64,000 bases of DNA from positions 124,001-188,000 of the forward strand of contig NZ_JBHTHA010000009.1 of the NCBI RefSeq assembly GCF_042676385.1, in the 5' to 3' direction. Below the pieces are notes generated by a model. The model did no database searches and was not told the DNA's origin. It saw nothing but the letters and a program-made list of their open reading frames with translations. The stretch's first letter is position 1, and each line of letters begins with the position of its first letter. The DNA is from Paenibacillus_E sp042676385. Lineage in GTDB: Bacteria > Bacillota > Bacilli > Paenibacillales > NBRC-103111. This document shows, one piece after another, positions 53,636 through 61,292 of this stretch. The translations under genes were made by a program, and so were the position numbers.

Positions 53636-53720
53636 CGTCGGTTAGGCATGTTACAGAACGAAAGTGTTAAGGATACTCTTTCTAAGAAATTTTGGCATGT
53701 ACTCGGAGCGCAGCTAGAAA

Positions 53721-53925
53721 GGTGTTTTTCATCGTTATAGACATGTGGGGAGGCTGCAGTCATGGCTCTAACAATATTTTTCATCTTTACAGACGAGAAA
53801 AAAAGTGGGCGTGTATGTGGAGCTCAGCTGGAAAGGTATTTTTCATCGTTGCAGACATGTGGGGATGTTGAAGTCGTGTCTATAGCGATATTTTTCATCT
53901 TTACAGACGAGAAGATGGAGGTTGG
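53721..53925. repeat. Tandem 114-bp intergenic repeat, TTTTTCATC class
   Basis: Copy one from 53721, copy two from 53835, highly similar. TTTTTCATC starts at 53725, 53777, 53839 and 53891: spacings 52, 62 and 52 bp, followed by a TTAYAGAC-type motif. A related single copy lies at 34093-34220. This accounts for most of the 490-bp gap between ctsZ and the next gene; no clear 23-bp dyad is visible, unlike the other classes. Confidence 0.9.
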
Positions 53926-54088
53926 ACAAAGACAAGTTCGTTCCCAAACGTACGACTTTAGATTAGGACATGGCAATCATCCAGGTTTTTCTCATCTGTA
54001 TACCAGGGGCTCGTCCTGCAACCTTTCGGAGCGGGGAGCGTCTATATGGGGTAGACACTGTTAAATACTGGAGGATGGTATCGGACCT

Positions 54089-56029
54089 ATGCGGAAGAAA
54101 GTATGGCTCGTTGCAGCAATCGCTTTTCAGTTATGTATCCTTCTGCCTGGAGGGAGTTCTGCGGATTCCTATACACAGTTGCAAGAACCGGACACGTTGC
54201 GGATTCCTCCTGTTATTTCATTGCTTGCAGCGACTCCCTTCTACAATAGCCCGAATGAGAATGAAGGGGAGCAGGAAGGGTGGTTGGCTCCGCAGGATAG
54301 CGTGAAGGTGCTGGCCGGGGAAGTGAAATGGTCCCGAGGAAAAAGCTGGTGGAAAATCCAAACTTGGCTCGGGGAAAAATATATTTCGCCGGATCCTTGG
54401 AACGTAGATGTCCCGGCTCCGCCGAAGCTTGCTTTATTTGAAGAAACGCCGATTTACGCGTCTAAGAATGCCAAATCCAAGCCGTCGGCAACCCTCGCGC
54501 CCCAAGAGGTGCAAGTCGTAGGGGCCGAGAAGCAGTGGTTTTATAGCAATAACGAACAAGATAAAAAATGGCTCCAGATTCATACGACCTGGCTGGGGGA
54601 TCAATGGGTACAACTGCCTGCCGCTAAAATTGGATATGTAAAACCTGCCGATTATTATGTTTACTATGATGGCGGATGGATCATGGATTCACCCGAATTT
54701 GGCCTGAATACCTATTCGCCTGATCTTCGTTACACCAGCCCGCCCCACCTAAACAGGCAGGTTGTGCATGTAACGGGGGAGTTCGTAACGCCTTACGATA
54801 CGAATTATCAAATTGCAACGGAGCAAGGGCCGAAGTTTGTCTCCGCCAAGGGAGTTCCCATTGTTAAAACGTCTGTGCCGGTTGTCTTGAAATCGAAAAC
54901 AGCACTGTTCAGCACGCCGTATAGCGACATCTCGTCGGTCATTACGATGCTGAATCCGCAGACGCTGACCTCGTTTGAAAAGTTTAAAGATATGGAGCTA
55001 TACCATGTTCATACCGAATTAGGCGACGGCTGGGTGCAGCCCTATTACTCGGAGCCCGTTGATACGAAGCCTGCGCAAGTGTCTATTGAGCTTAAAGGGG
55101 AGACCCAGCTGTATCGATTGCCTAAAGATAGCTTTCAAATCAACGGCGCTGTCTTGAAAAATCAAACGGTACAGCCGAGCCTAACTTGGAACGATGAGCT
55201 GCAAAGAGTTTGGTATCAGCTCCAAACTAAGGATGGTATCGTATGGTTCATGTTCGACCCCCGAACGGATGTCGTGCATGAGCCGGATGGCAGCCCTCTT
55301 GTGCAGCTTACCTACCAAGGATCGAATGTAGTTACAGTCACGGTGGACGGAGAACGATTGCGCTATGCGGACGATGTGGGATATGTGAAAGGAGGTCAGC
55401 CGTATCTCTCGGTTAGCTTTTTAAGCTATGCTCTGCAATTCGTGAGGGAGAGCGGTCCCGATGAGATTGCATTTACTCATAAGGACGGGTACTCGTTCCG
55501 TATTCATAAGGGTCAGTCGGAGGCCGTTACTTACTGGAAAGGCACCCGGCAGGAGAAAGTGAACCTGCGCGAGGCGCCGACTTGGGTGAATGATGAAGTC
55601 TACCTTAATACCGAGGACGTATGCCGGTTGATGGGGGCCTCGATCGATTGGTTTAAGAGCGGAGACCGCTTTTACATTTTTACGGATGACTATAGCGCCA
55701 GTCCATCTTCACTTACTGCCACAACCAAGGATCCCAGCCTTCGGGCCGTAGCTTATATTTTCGATCGCAAAGACGGTTGGTATGATGGGCAACCTTCTCT
55801 CCGCCCGCACCTGACATTGAGCAATCAAAGCCAGTCAGCGACAGCAATTGCATCTTCAAGCGAGGAAGAAAAAGGTCAGCTTAGCTCATGGTTCGCCGGC
55901 AAACGTTACATCTGGTTCAGGCAGTACCAGTCGGCGGATTTGGAAGCAGGGATCAATAAGCTGTTGGCTGCCGTTAAAATCGGAAGCCGCATCGTGTGGC
56001 AGCAAGCGTATCCGGTTGTACATGAGTAA
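54089..56029 (+). CDS. Secreted SH3-like repeat protein with stalk-type C-terminal domain
   Basis: 646-residue exported protein; signal peptide ends near GGSSA. It has at least three GW/SH3-like units marked by W-x-x-I-x-T-x-x-G (WWKIQTWLGEKYIS; WLQIHTTWLGDQWVQ; LYHVHTELGDGWVQ) and a C-terminal region like the copper-amine-oxidase N-terminal stalk (YLNTEDVCRLMGASIDWFKS). Such units bind cell-wall polymers. The second gene of this type (58156) flanks the NfeD/flotillin pair from the other side; the two are paralogous in repeat style. GGAGG is 14 nt from ATG, longer than usual. Confidence 0.72.
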   Translation: MRKKVWLVAAIAFQLCILLPGGSSADSYTQLQEPDTLRIPPVISLLAATPFYNSPNENEGEQEGWLAPQDSVKVLAGEVKWSRGKSWWKIQTWLGEKYISPDPWNVDVPAPPKLALFEETPIYASKNAKSKPSATLAPQEVQVVGAEKQWFYSNNEQDKKWLQIHTTWLGDQWVQLPAAKIGYVKPADYYVYYDGGWIMDSPEFGLNTYSPDLRYTSPPHLNRQVVHVTGEFVTPYDTNYQIATEQGPKFVSAKGVPIVKTSVPVVLKSKTALFSTPYSDISSVITMLNPQTLTSFEKFKDMELYHVHTELGDGWVQPYYSEPVDTKPAQVSIELKGETQLYRLPKDSFQINGAVLKNQTVQPSLTWNDELQRVWYQLQTKDGIVWFMFDPRTDVVHEPDGSPLVQLTYQGSNVVTVTVDGERLRYADDVGYVKGGQPYLSVSFLSYALQFVRESGPDEIAFTHKDGYSFRIHKGQSEAVTYWKGTRQEKVNLREAPTWVNDEVYLNTEDVCRLMGASIDWFKSGDRFYIFTDDYSASPSSLTATTKDPSLRAVAYIFDRKDGWYDGQPSLRPHLTLSNQSQSATAIASSSEEEKGQLSSWFAGKRYIWFRQYQSADLEAGINKLLAAVKIGSRIVWQQAYPVVHE

Positions 56030-56052
56030 GTGAGAGGTTTTCGGCCTTATCT

Positions 56053-56078
56053 TGAAACGTAAATAGGCGAGCAGCGTA
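56053..56078 (+). promoter_or_regulatory. ECF sigma-W-type promoter of the NfeD-flotillin operon
   Basis: TGAAAC (56053-56058), exactly 16 bp, CGTA (56075-56078). This equals the sigma-W consensus of Bacillus subtilis, where the homologous yuaF-floT operon belongs to the sigma-W regulon. Start codon 82 bp downstream. Confidence 0.8.
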
Positions 56079-56159
56079 TTGAAAATTAGAACATTTTTAG
56101 TTGATGATTGGAAAATACTTGCTTCGCCTATTTGCGCGCAGAGAGGTGATTAATTCAAC

Positions 56160-56699
56160 ATGATGACTTTGTTTGCCGTTTGTTTCTGGGTCGGCCTTGC
56201 GCTGACGCTGCTTATTACGTTTTTTGGCGGTGACATTTCGGAATTCCACGTCGATAGCGGAGGCGGTCATGGTCACGCGGGCCCAAGTTTTTTTAATTTA
56301 TCCTCTGTGTTAGCAAGCTTGACCGTATTTGGCGGCGTAGGCTACATGCTGGGCAGTGTCGGTATGACGAGTTTAGTGCTCATTTTACTCATTGCCCTTG
56401 CCGCCGGTCTCGTGATTGGGTGGTTCTTCTTCCTCTTTTATGCCAAGGTCATCTACAAACACGATCATACGATGAAAGAGGACGATTTCGACCTTCATGG
56501 GCAGCTGGGGCATCTTTCAGTCCCCATTCACGGAACGGGTACGGGTGAAATGAAATTCGTCCTGCAAGGAACCACTCGTTCCATCAGCGTGAAGTCTGAG
56601 AACGGCGAATCGATCGCGAAAGGCGCTAAGGTCATTGTTTTGAACATGAGTAAAGGTGTTGCGACTGTAACGGAATTTAATAAGGAGGTTGATTTGTAA
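56160..56699 (+). CDS. NfeD-family membrane protein (YuaF-like)
   Basis: 179-residue protein: N-terminal helix, a His/Gly-rich loop (VDSGGGHGHAGPS), two further helices and a C-terminal OB-fold domain (LHGQLGHLSVPI; GAKVIVLNMSKGVATVTEF). YuaF pairs with flotillin in the membrane and is needed for proper membrane order. AGAGGTGA precedes the ATG. Its stop overlaps the flotillin start by one base. Expression is likely through the sigma-W-type promoter at 56053. Confidence 0.88.
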   Translation: MMTLFAVCFWVGLALTLLITFFGGDISEFHVDSGGGHGHAGPSFFNLSSVLASLTVFGGVGYMLGSVGMTSLVLILLIALAAGLVIGWFFFLFYAKVIYKHDHTMKEDDFDLHGQLGHLSVPIHGTGTGEMKFVLQGTTRSISVKSENGESIAKGAKVIVLNMSKGVATVTEFNKEVDL

Positions 56700-58156
56700 T
56701 GCTAACAGTTTTGTATACGGTTGTTGCCATTGTTGTTGTCGTTTTGATCTTACTAGCTTCGATTGTTAAAGCGTATAAGAAGGTGCCGCCGAATGAGGCG
56801 ATGATCGTGTTCGGTCTAGGGGGAAAACGCGTTGTGCAAGGCGGAGGGAGCTTCGTCATCCCCGGATTTCAGAGTTTTAAGACGATTTCCATGATGCTGA
56901 TGAGCTTCGATGTGAAGCCGGATCAACCGATGTTTTCCCAGCAAGGGATCCGGCTGAAAATTGAAGCCGTGGCCCAGATCAAAATCCAAAGCGATCCGAT
57001 TGCGATTGCAACAGCATCCGAGCAGTTCCTGGATCATACGCTGGCGGAGCGGGAAACGATTATTTTGCATTCCGTAGAAGGGCACCTTCGCGGTTTGGTC
57101 GGGCAGTTGACGGTCGAAGCGATTCTCAAAAACCCGGACGAACTCAACAGCAAGATGCGAGAAACGTGCTCCGAGGATCTAGATAAAATGGGGCTCAGCC
57201 TGATCTCCTTTGTGCTGAAACGAGTTGCGGACGATCAGGGTTACATCGAGAATTTGGGCGTACCGGAAGTGGAGCGCATTCGGAAAAGTGCAAGCATCGC
57301 TAAGGCAGAGGTTGAGCGGGATATCCAAATTAGACAGGCGGAGACGGAGAAAGAGTCCGCGATCCGCAAGGCGGAGGCGCACCAGCTCCGCATTGAGGCA
57401 GAGAGCGTGGCTTCTGCGAAGGAAGCTCTATACCGCAAGGAGCTGAACATCAAGGAAGCGGAATTCAAACAAGAAACGACGAGCCGGCAGGCGGAGGCCG
57501 ATTTGGCTTACGAGCTGAAGCAGAATCAAATTCAGCAGTCGCTCGTGACCGAACAGGTGAGGATCAAGCAGATGGAAGCGGAGGCGAACAAGAACGTTCG
57601 CCAGATCGAGGTTGAGCTCAAGCAGAAGGAGCTTGAAGCCACGGTCATTAAGCCCGCTGAGGCGGAAAAGCAGGCGGCCATCCTGCGCGCGGAAGTCAAT
57701 AAGCAGCGGCAAATTCTCGAAGCCGAGGCCGAAGCGGAATCGACGAGAAAACGCGGCGAAGCGACGGCTGAAGCAGAGCTCGCCAAAGGGAAGGCGAACG
57801 CGGAGGTCATACGCCTGGCCGGGATAGCAGAAGCCGAAGCGCTGGAGAAAAAGGCGGAGGCTTACAAGCAGTATACGCAAGCGGCGGTCACCGTTGAGAT
57901 CCTTCGCATGCTGCCTGAGCTGGCAGAGAAAATTGCTGCTCCGCTTAGCAATGTAGACAAAATTACGGTCATTTCGCAGGATGGAGCGACTTCGGGAGTC
58001 AATCGCATAACAGGCGATATTACGAAGATGATTGCACAGGTGCCGGAAATTACACAAACGTTAACAGGCAAGACGGTAACGGATCTTGCCAGGGCTTTTC
58101 TAGGCAAAGATAATGCTATTGTTCCTGCAGGAGATAAGCAAGAAGGAATAGAGTAA
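56699..58156 (+). CDS. floT: Flotillin
   Basis: 485-residue SPFH/flotillin protein: N-terminal hydrophobic hairpin (residues about 5-25), SPFH domain (about 30-190, FDVKPDQPMFSQQGIRLKIE), then a long coiled coil of Ala/Glu/Lys/Gln-rich repeats (about 200-400) and a C-terminal oligomerisation region. It scaffolds membrane microdomains. Start and stop both overlap neighbours by one base, and the next gene encodes a secreted SH3-like protein rather than the YuaI-type gene found in Bacillus subtilis. Confidence 0.94.
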   Translation: MLTVLYTVVAIVVVVLILLASIVKAYKKVPPNEAMIVFGLGGKRVVQGGGSFVIPGFQSFKTISMMLMSFDVKPDQPMFSQQGIRLKIEAVAQIKIQSDPIAIATASEQFLDHTLAERETIILHSVEGHLRGLVGQLTVEAILKNPDELNSKMRETCSEDLDKMGLSLISFVLKRVADDQGYIENLGVPEVERIRKSASIAKAEVERDIQIRQAETEKESAIRKAEAHQLRIEAESVASAKEALYRKELNIKEAEFKQETTSRQAEADLAYELKQNQIQQSLVTEQVRIKQMEAEANKNVRQIEVELKQKELEATVIKPAEAEKQAAILRAEVNKQRQILEAEAEAESTRKRGEATAEAELAKGKANAEVIRLAGIAEAEALEKKAEAYKQYTQAAVTVEILRMLPELAEKIAAPLSNVDKITVISQDGATSGVNRITGDITKMIAQVPEITQTLTGKTVTDLARAFLGKDNAIVPAGDKQEGIE

Positions 58157-59511
58157 TGGCACTAAGTCGTACTATGAAAAAGCTGGCACTCTCAGCTCTG
58201 ACGTTGAGTCTGCTTGGTTGTTGGCAGCTTACGGGAAAAGCCAGAGCCTACGATTCCTGGATTTCGACCAATCCCTTGCCTTCTGCCAAAACGATTACAT
58301 TGTTTGAGACCACCAGCTTTTACGATGACCATTTGAAGGAAATCGGCGAGTTATCTCCGCAAACGGTAACGATCCTGGGGACGAGAAGTGTTCGCGCCGG
58401 CCACGGGGAGGGCTACACCAGATATTACTATCAAATCGCGACCTGGTTAGGACCGATGTGGATTTCACCGGATAATGCCGAGTTTGATCAAGCGGTGCCT
58501 CTGGTCACCAATATCGATCTCGGCAATCTGCAGCCTCTCTATGAGGATTCGGGATTAACGAAGCCTACGGGCGGCAAGCTCGCTCCGCAGATCGTTACAG
58601 CTAAGGCCAAGTGGGGCAGCCGTTATCTCATTGAAACGAAAGCGGGAGAGAAATGGATATCGCCTGTTTATCCATCATTAGTCGGTGTCCAGGAAGTCGA
58701 TGAAGAAGTTCAATTAACCCATGAGACGGAACTTATGCGGAATCCGATTTCTTTTGGAACCGGAGCAAGCATTACGCCGCAGACGGTCAAAGTGAAGGAA
58801 GTTTGGAACGATTGGCATCGGATCGATTCCTGGATGGGTCCTGTCTGGTTCAAATTACACGGACTCCAGGCTGCGGACCGGAACGATGATATCGAGGTTG
58901 CCTTTACGAACTGGTACTCAGATAAGACTAACCCCCATCTTACTCAAATGGAAGCAGAGGTGCAGCTGGGACCGAAATGGCGGGATCGCAAAGAAGCTGC
59001 GCCAGTTGGATTTCAGGTTAGTTTTTACAGTGTGCGCGGTGAAAAGTTAGCTGCATCGAGCGGTGTAACGACCGAGTTGTCAAATGGAAGTGAGCGGAAA
59101 ACCGTAAAGTTTACTGTGGATGGAGATATCAGACAGTATGCTTATGCCACCGTACAAGTCGGAATGCTGTTCGGGAACATCATGAACGATGTGCAGCCGG
59201 CAGCCGAAATGTCGATTGCCGATGACGCTCATCCGGAGCTGCGCCTTGGTACTCTTCAAGTGCGACGGGATGGCGTGTTCAGCGTTATTCAAGGACAGTT
59301 CCAGCTAGACCGGGCGGGAGCGGCAGAGGTGACGGGCCGGCTGACGTTTGCTGACAGCGAAGGCAAGGTTCTGGGCATTGCGCCGCTTCGCATCAAGGTT
59401 GATGCCGATTTCCCAGGCAAGAGCAGGCTTCGAGTGTTTGAATGTGTCGTTCCCAACAATGTGATGAATTATAAGAGTGTTAAGCTCGAAGTCGTTTCAT
59501 TAACCAAATAG
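58156..59511 (+). CDS. Exported SH3-like repeat protein in the flotillin operon
   Basis: 451-residue exported protein; N-terminal hydrophobic segment with LLGC (possible lipobox, Cys near residue 22) and an alternative ARA|Y cleavage site. Three SH3/GW-like units (YYYQIATWLGPMWISPD; RYLIETKAGEKWISP; WHRIDSWMGPVWFKL) and a beta-rich C-terminal part. ATG overlaps the floT stop by one base, behind GAAGGA, so it is translated with flotillin. It shares repeat style with the 54089 gene, suggesting a common wall- or envelope-related job. Confidence 0.75.
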   Translation: MALSRTMKKLALSALTLSLLGCWQLTGKARAYDSWISTNPLPSAKTITLFETTSFYDDHLKEIGELSPQTVTILGTRSVRAGHGEGYTRYYYQIATWLGPMWISPDNAEFDQAVPLVTNIDLGNLQPLYEDSGLTKPTGGKLAPQIVTAKAKWGSRYLIETKAGEKWISPVYPSLVGVQEVDEEVQLTHETELMRNPISFGTGASITPQTVKVKEVWNDWHRIDSWMGPVWFKLHGLQAADRNDDIEVAFTNWYSDKTNPHLTQMEAEVQLGPKWRDRKEAAPVGFQVSFYSVRGEKLAASSGVTTELSNGSERKTVKFTVDGDIRQYAYATVQVGMLFGNIMNDVQPAAEMSIADDAHPELRLGTLQVRRDGVFSVIQGQFQLDRAGAAEVTGRLTFADSEGKVLGIAPLRIKVDADFPGKSRLRVFECVVPNNVMNYKSVKLEVVSLTK

Positions 59512-59516
59512 ATCGT

Positions 59517-59545
59517 AAAAAATCCCCTTGAAATGGGGATTTTTT
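59517..59545 (+). terminator. Terminator of the flotillin operon
   Basis: AATCCCC (59521-59527) / GGGGATT (59535-59541) between an A-run and a T-run. Confidence 0.88.
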
Positions 59546-59553
59546 GTTTATTC

Positions 59554-59582
59554 TTGTCCCGGTGCGACAAATAGGCTATATT
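59554..59582 (+). promoter_or_regulatory. Promoter of the second LacI gene
   Basis: TTGTCC (59554-59559), 17-bp spacer, TATATT (59577-59582), 35 bp before the start codon. Confidence 0.65.
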
Positions 59583-59617
59583 TTGAAGGAAACTATTCCT
59601 GCCCAAAAGGTGAACCT

Positions 59618-60595
59618 ATGGCAACCATTCATGACGTGGCTGAGCGCGCGGGCGTTTCCGTTACGACAGTTTCCCGCGTGCTTAACAATCGAGGATATAT
59701 TAGCGAATCAACCCGCAGCAAAGTCTATCAATGCATGGAGGAGCTGGGCTATCAACCAAATGAAATTGCCCGCTCGCTTCTGAAGAAGCAGTCCAATATC
59801 ATTGGCCTGATTGTGCCGAACGTATCTCATCCGTTTTTTGGCGAGCTGGCATCCTTCGTGGAATACTATGCGTATGAGCACGGCTTCAAAATGCTGCTCT
59901 GCAACTCTCATCTGGATCCGGTCAAGGAGAAGGAATACATTGAGATGATGAGGCGTAACAGAGTAGATGGTATCATCATGGGAAGCCATACACTGGAAGT
60001 CGAAGATTATCGGAACTTGCATCATCCTATCGTAACCTTTGATCGGCAGATTGATGCCGACATCCCTTACATGTCCTCGGATAATTACCGGGGAGGGGAA
60101 TTAGCGGCTGAACTGCTTGTGAAGAAGGGCTGTAAGAAAATAGCGCATATCTGCGGCAATTTGGAACTTGATTTGCTAGCTAATCAAAGGACGCATGCAT
60201 TCCGGGACATAGTCACCCGTCATGGAATCGAGCATTTGATCGTGCAGACGGATATGAACGTATTTGATCAGAAGCAGTATGAACGGATCATTTCGGAACT
60301 GTTTCAAAAGCACCCTGATATTGACGGTGTGTTTGCAACGAGCGATATTATCGCCGCTTATGTCGTACAACACAGCTACAGGTTAGGTAAGCACATCCCC
60401 CAAGATATCCGTATTGTTGGCTATGATGATGTGAGCGCAGCTTCGTGGCTTGTCCCTTCGATAACAACGATTCAACAGCCTATCGAAGAGATGAGCAAGC
60501 AAGCTATCGAATTGATTCGTAGTCAACTGGCAGAGGAATCGATCCAGATGGCAAATATTTTACCTGTGACACTCATTGAGCGAGGAACCACTTGA
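59618..60595 (+). CDS. LacI-family regulator of the third ABC importer
   Basis: 325-residue LacI/GalR regulator: HTH (TIHDVAERAGVSVTTVSRVL), hinge, effector domain (FATSDIIAAYVVQHSYRLGK). ATG 59618 follows AAAAGGTGA; the longer upstream frame runs into the terminator and is discarded. It likely binds the twin dyads at 61212-61243 ahead of the importer (inference). A terminator separates it from the importer, so the two units are distinct. Confidence 0.92.
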   Translation: MATIHDVAERAGVSVTTVSRVLNNRGYISESTRSKVYQCMEELGYQPNEIARSLLKKQSNIIGLIVPNVSHPFFGELASFVEYYAYEHGFKMLLCNSHLDPVKEKEYIEMMRRNRVDGIIMGSHTLEVEDYRNLHHPIVTFDRQIDADIPYMSSDNYRGGELAAELLVKKGCKKIAHICGNLELDLLANQRTHAFRDIVTRHGIEHLIVQTDMNVFDQKQYERIISELFQKHPDIDGVFATSDIIAAYVVQHSYRLGKHIPQDIRIVGYDDVSAASWLVPSITTIQQPIEEMSKQAIELIRSQLAEESIQMANILPVTLIERGTT

Positions 60596-60649
60596 GGAGT
60601 ATGCAAATACAGTAAACAGCTACTGCACTGGTAGAGGAAAACGCGATCT

Positions 60650-60698
60650 GGAGTTGTCCCTTAAGTAGATGAAACTACTTAGGGGCAGCTCCTTTTTT
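60650..60698 (+). terminator. Terminator after LacI
   Basis: GGAGTTGTCCC (60650-60660) / GGGGCAGCTCC (60682-60692) with inner TAAGTAG/CTACTTA and six Ts. Confidence 0.88.
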
Positions 60699-60735
60699 GT
60701 ATCATTAATGTTCATGGCTTCTGGTAATGTGAATT

Positions 60736-60895
60736 CTGCCAAATAGTCGGCAGTTTTTGTGAATTAGCGTCCCACAGTGCACTAATATAGAACTTTGGGA
60801 CGCTAATAAGTGGAAGAGTTGTCCGCACAGATGGGAAAGAGAACAAAGGTCCATATACAGCGAACATCGTTCGTTATATATGGACTTTTGTTCTC
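60736..60895. other. Cluster of intergenic hairpins
   Basis: Three inverted repeats in the 697-bp gap between LacI and the importer: CTGCC/GGCAG then TTTTT (60736-60758); perfect 12-bp arms ATTAGCGTCCCA (60763-60774) / TGGGACGCTAAT (60796-60807); and 19-bp arms at 60839-60857 / 60877-60895 with one G-U, around an inner GAAC/GTTC. They do not follow the 51/62-bp rule. I see no credible gene here; 60896-61211 shows nothing I can name. Confidence 0.75.
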
Positions 60896-61211
60896 TCCAA
60901 GCGCGAAGCAAAGCGATCTGACCATCATTTGCGTCCTTACAGTACCTTATTTACGACCTTTGTTCCTAACGCCTCATAATCGCATCAGCTCATCAACCTA
61001 TTTTGCTCCACATGAGTCAGCTCAATAGTTAATAGCGGGTGATAGTCTTGGAGTTATCTGAAGGAGCTTCCGAGACAACCTTCAAGGACAGGGGTGTTTT
61101 GTTTGGCCTGAGGGACCAGTAATCGAGGGTTGACCCAGTAAACAAAGGGGACTACCCCCAAGGTCGATATTTCTACAGAAGGACCAGCCTCTTAACTTTC
61201 CTAAATGTTTA

Positions 61212-61271
61212 TGTCAAACGATTGACATGTCAAACCTTTGACATATATAATACGTTTTGTAAGCGATTTAT
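61212..61271 (+). promoter_or_regulatory. Promoter with twin operator dyads and a cre-like site
   Basis: TTGACA (61222-61227), 18-bp spacer, TATAAT (61246-61251). Two adjoining 16-bp dyads, TGTCAAACGATTGACA (61212-61227) and TGTCAAACCTTTGACA (61228-61243), cover the -35 box and spacer. TTGTAAGCGATTTAT (61257-61271) matches the CcpA cre consensus with one mismatch. Confidence 0.8.
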
Positions 61272-61292
61272 TTCGAAACGGGGGAAATCAAA

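Noticed and set aside
60810..61028. 72-codon + frame
   Set aside because: Crosses the 19-bp-arm hairpin, has no good ribosome site and no protein-like pattern.
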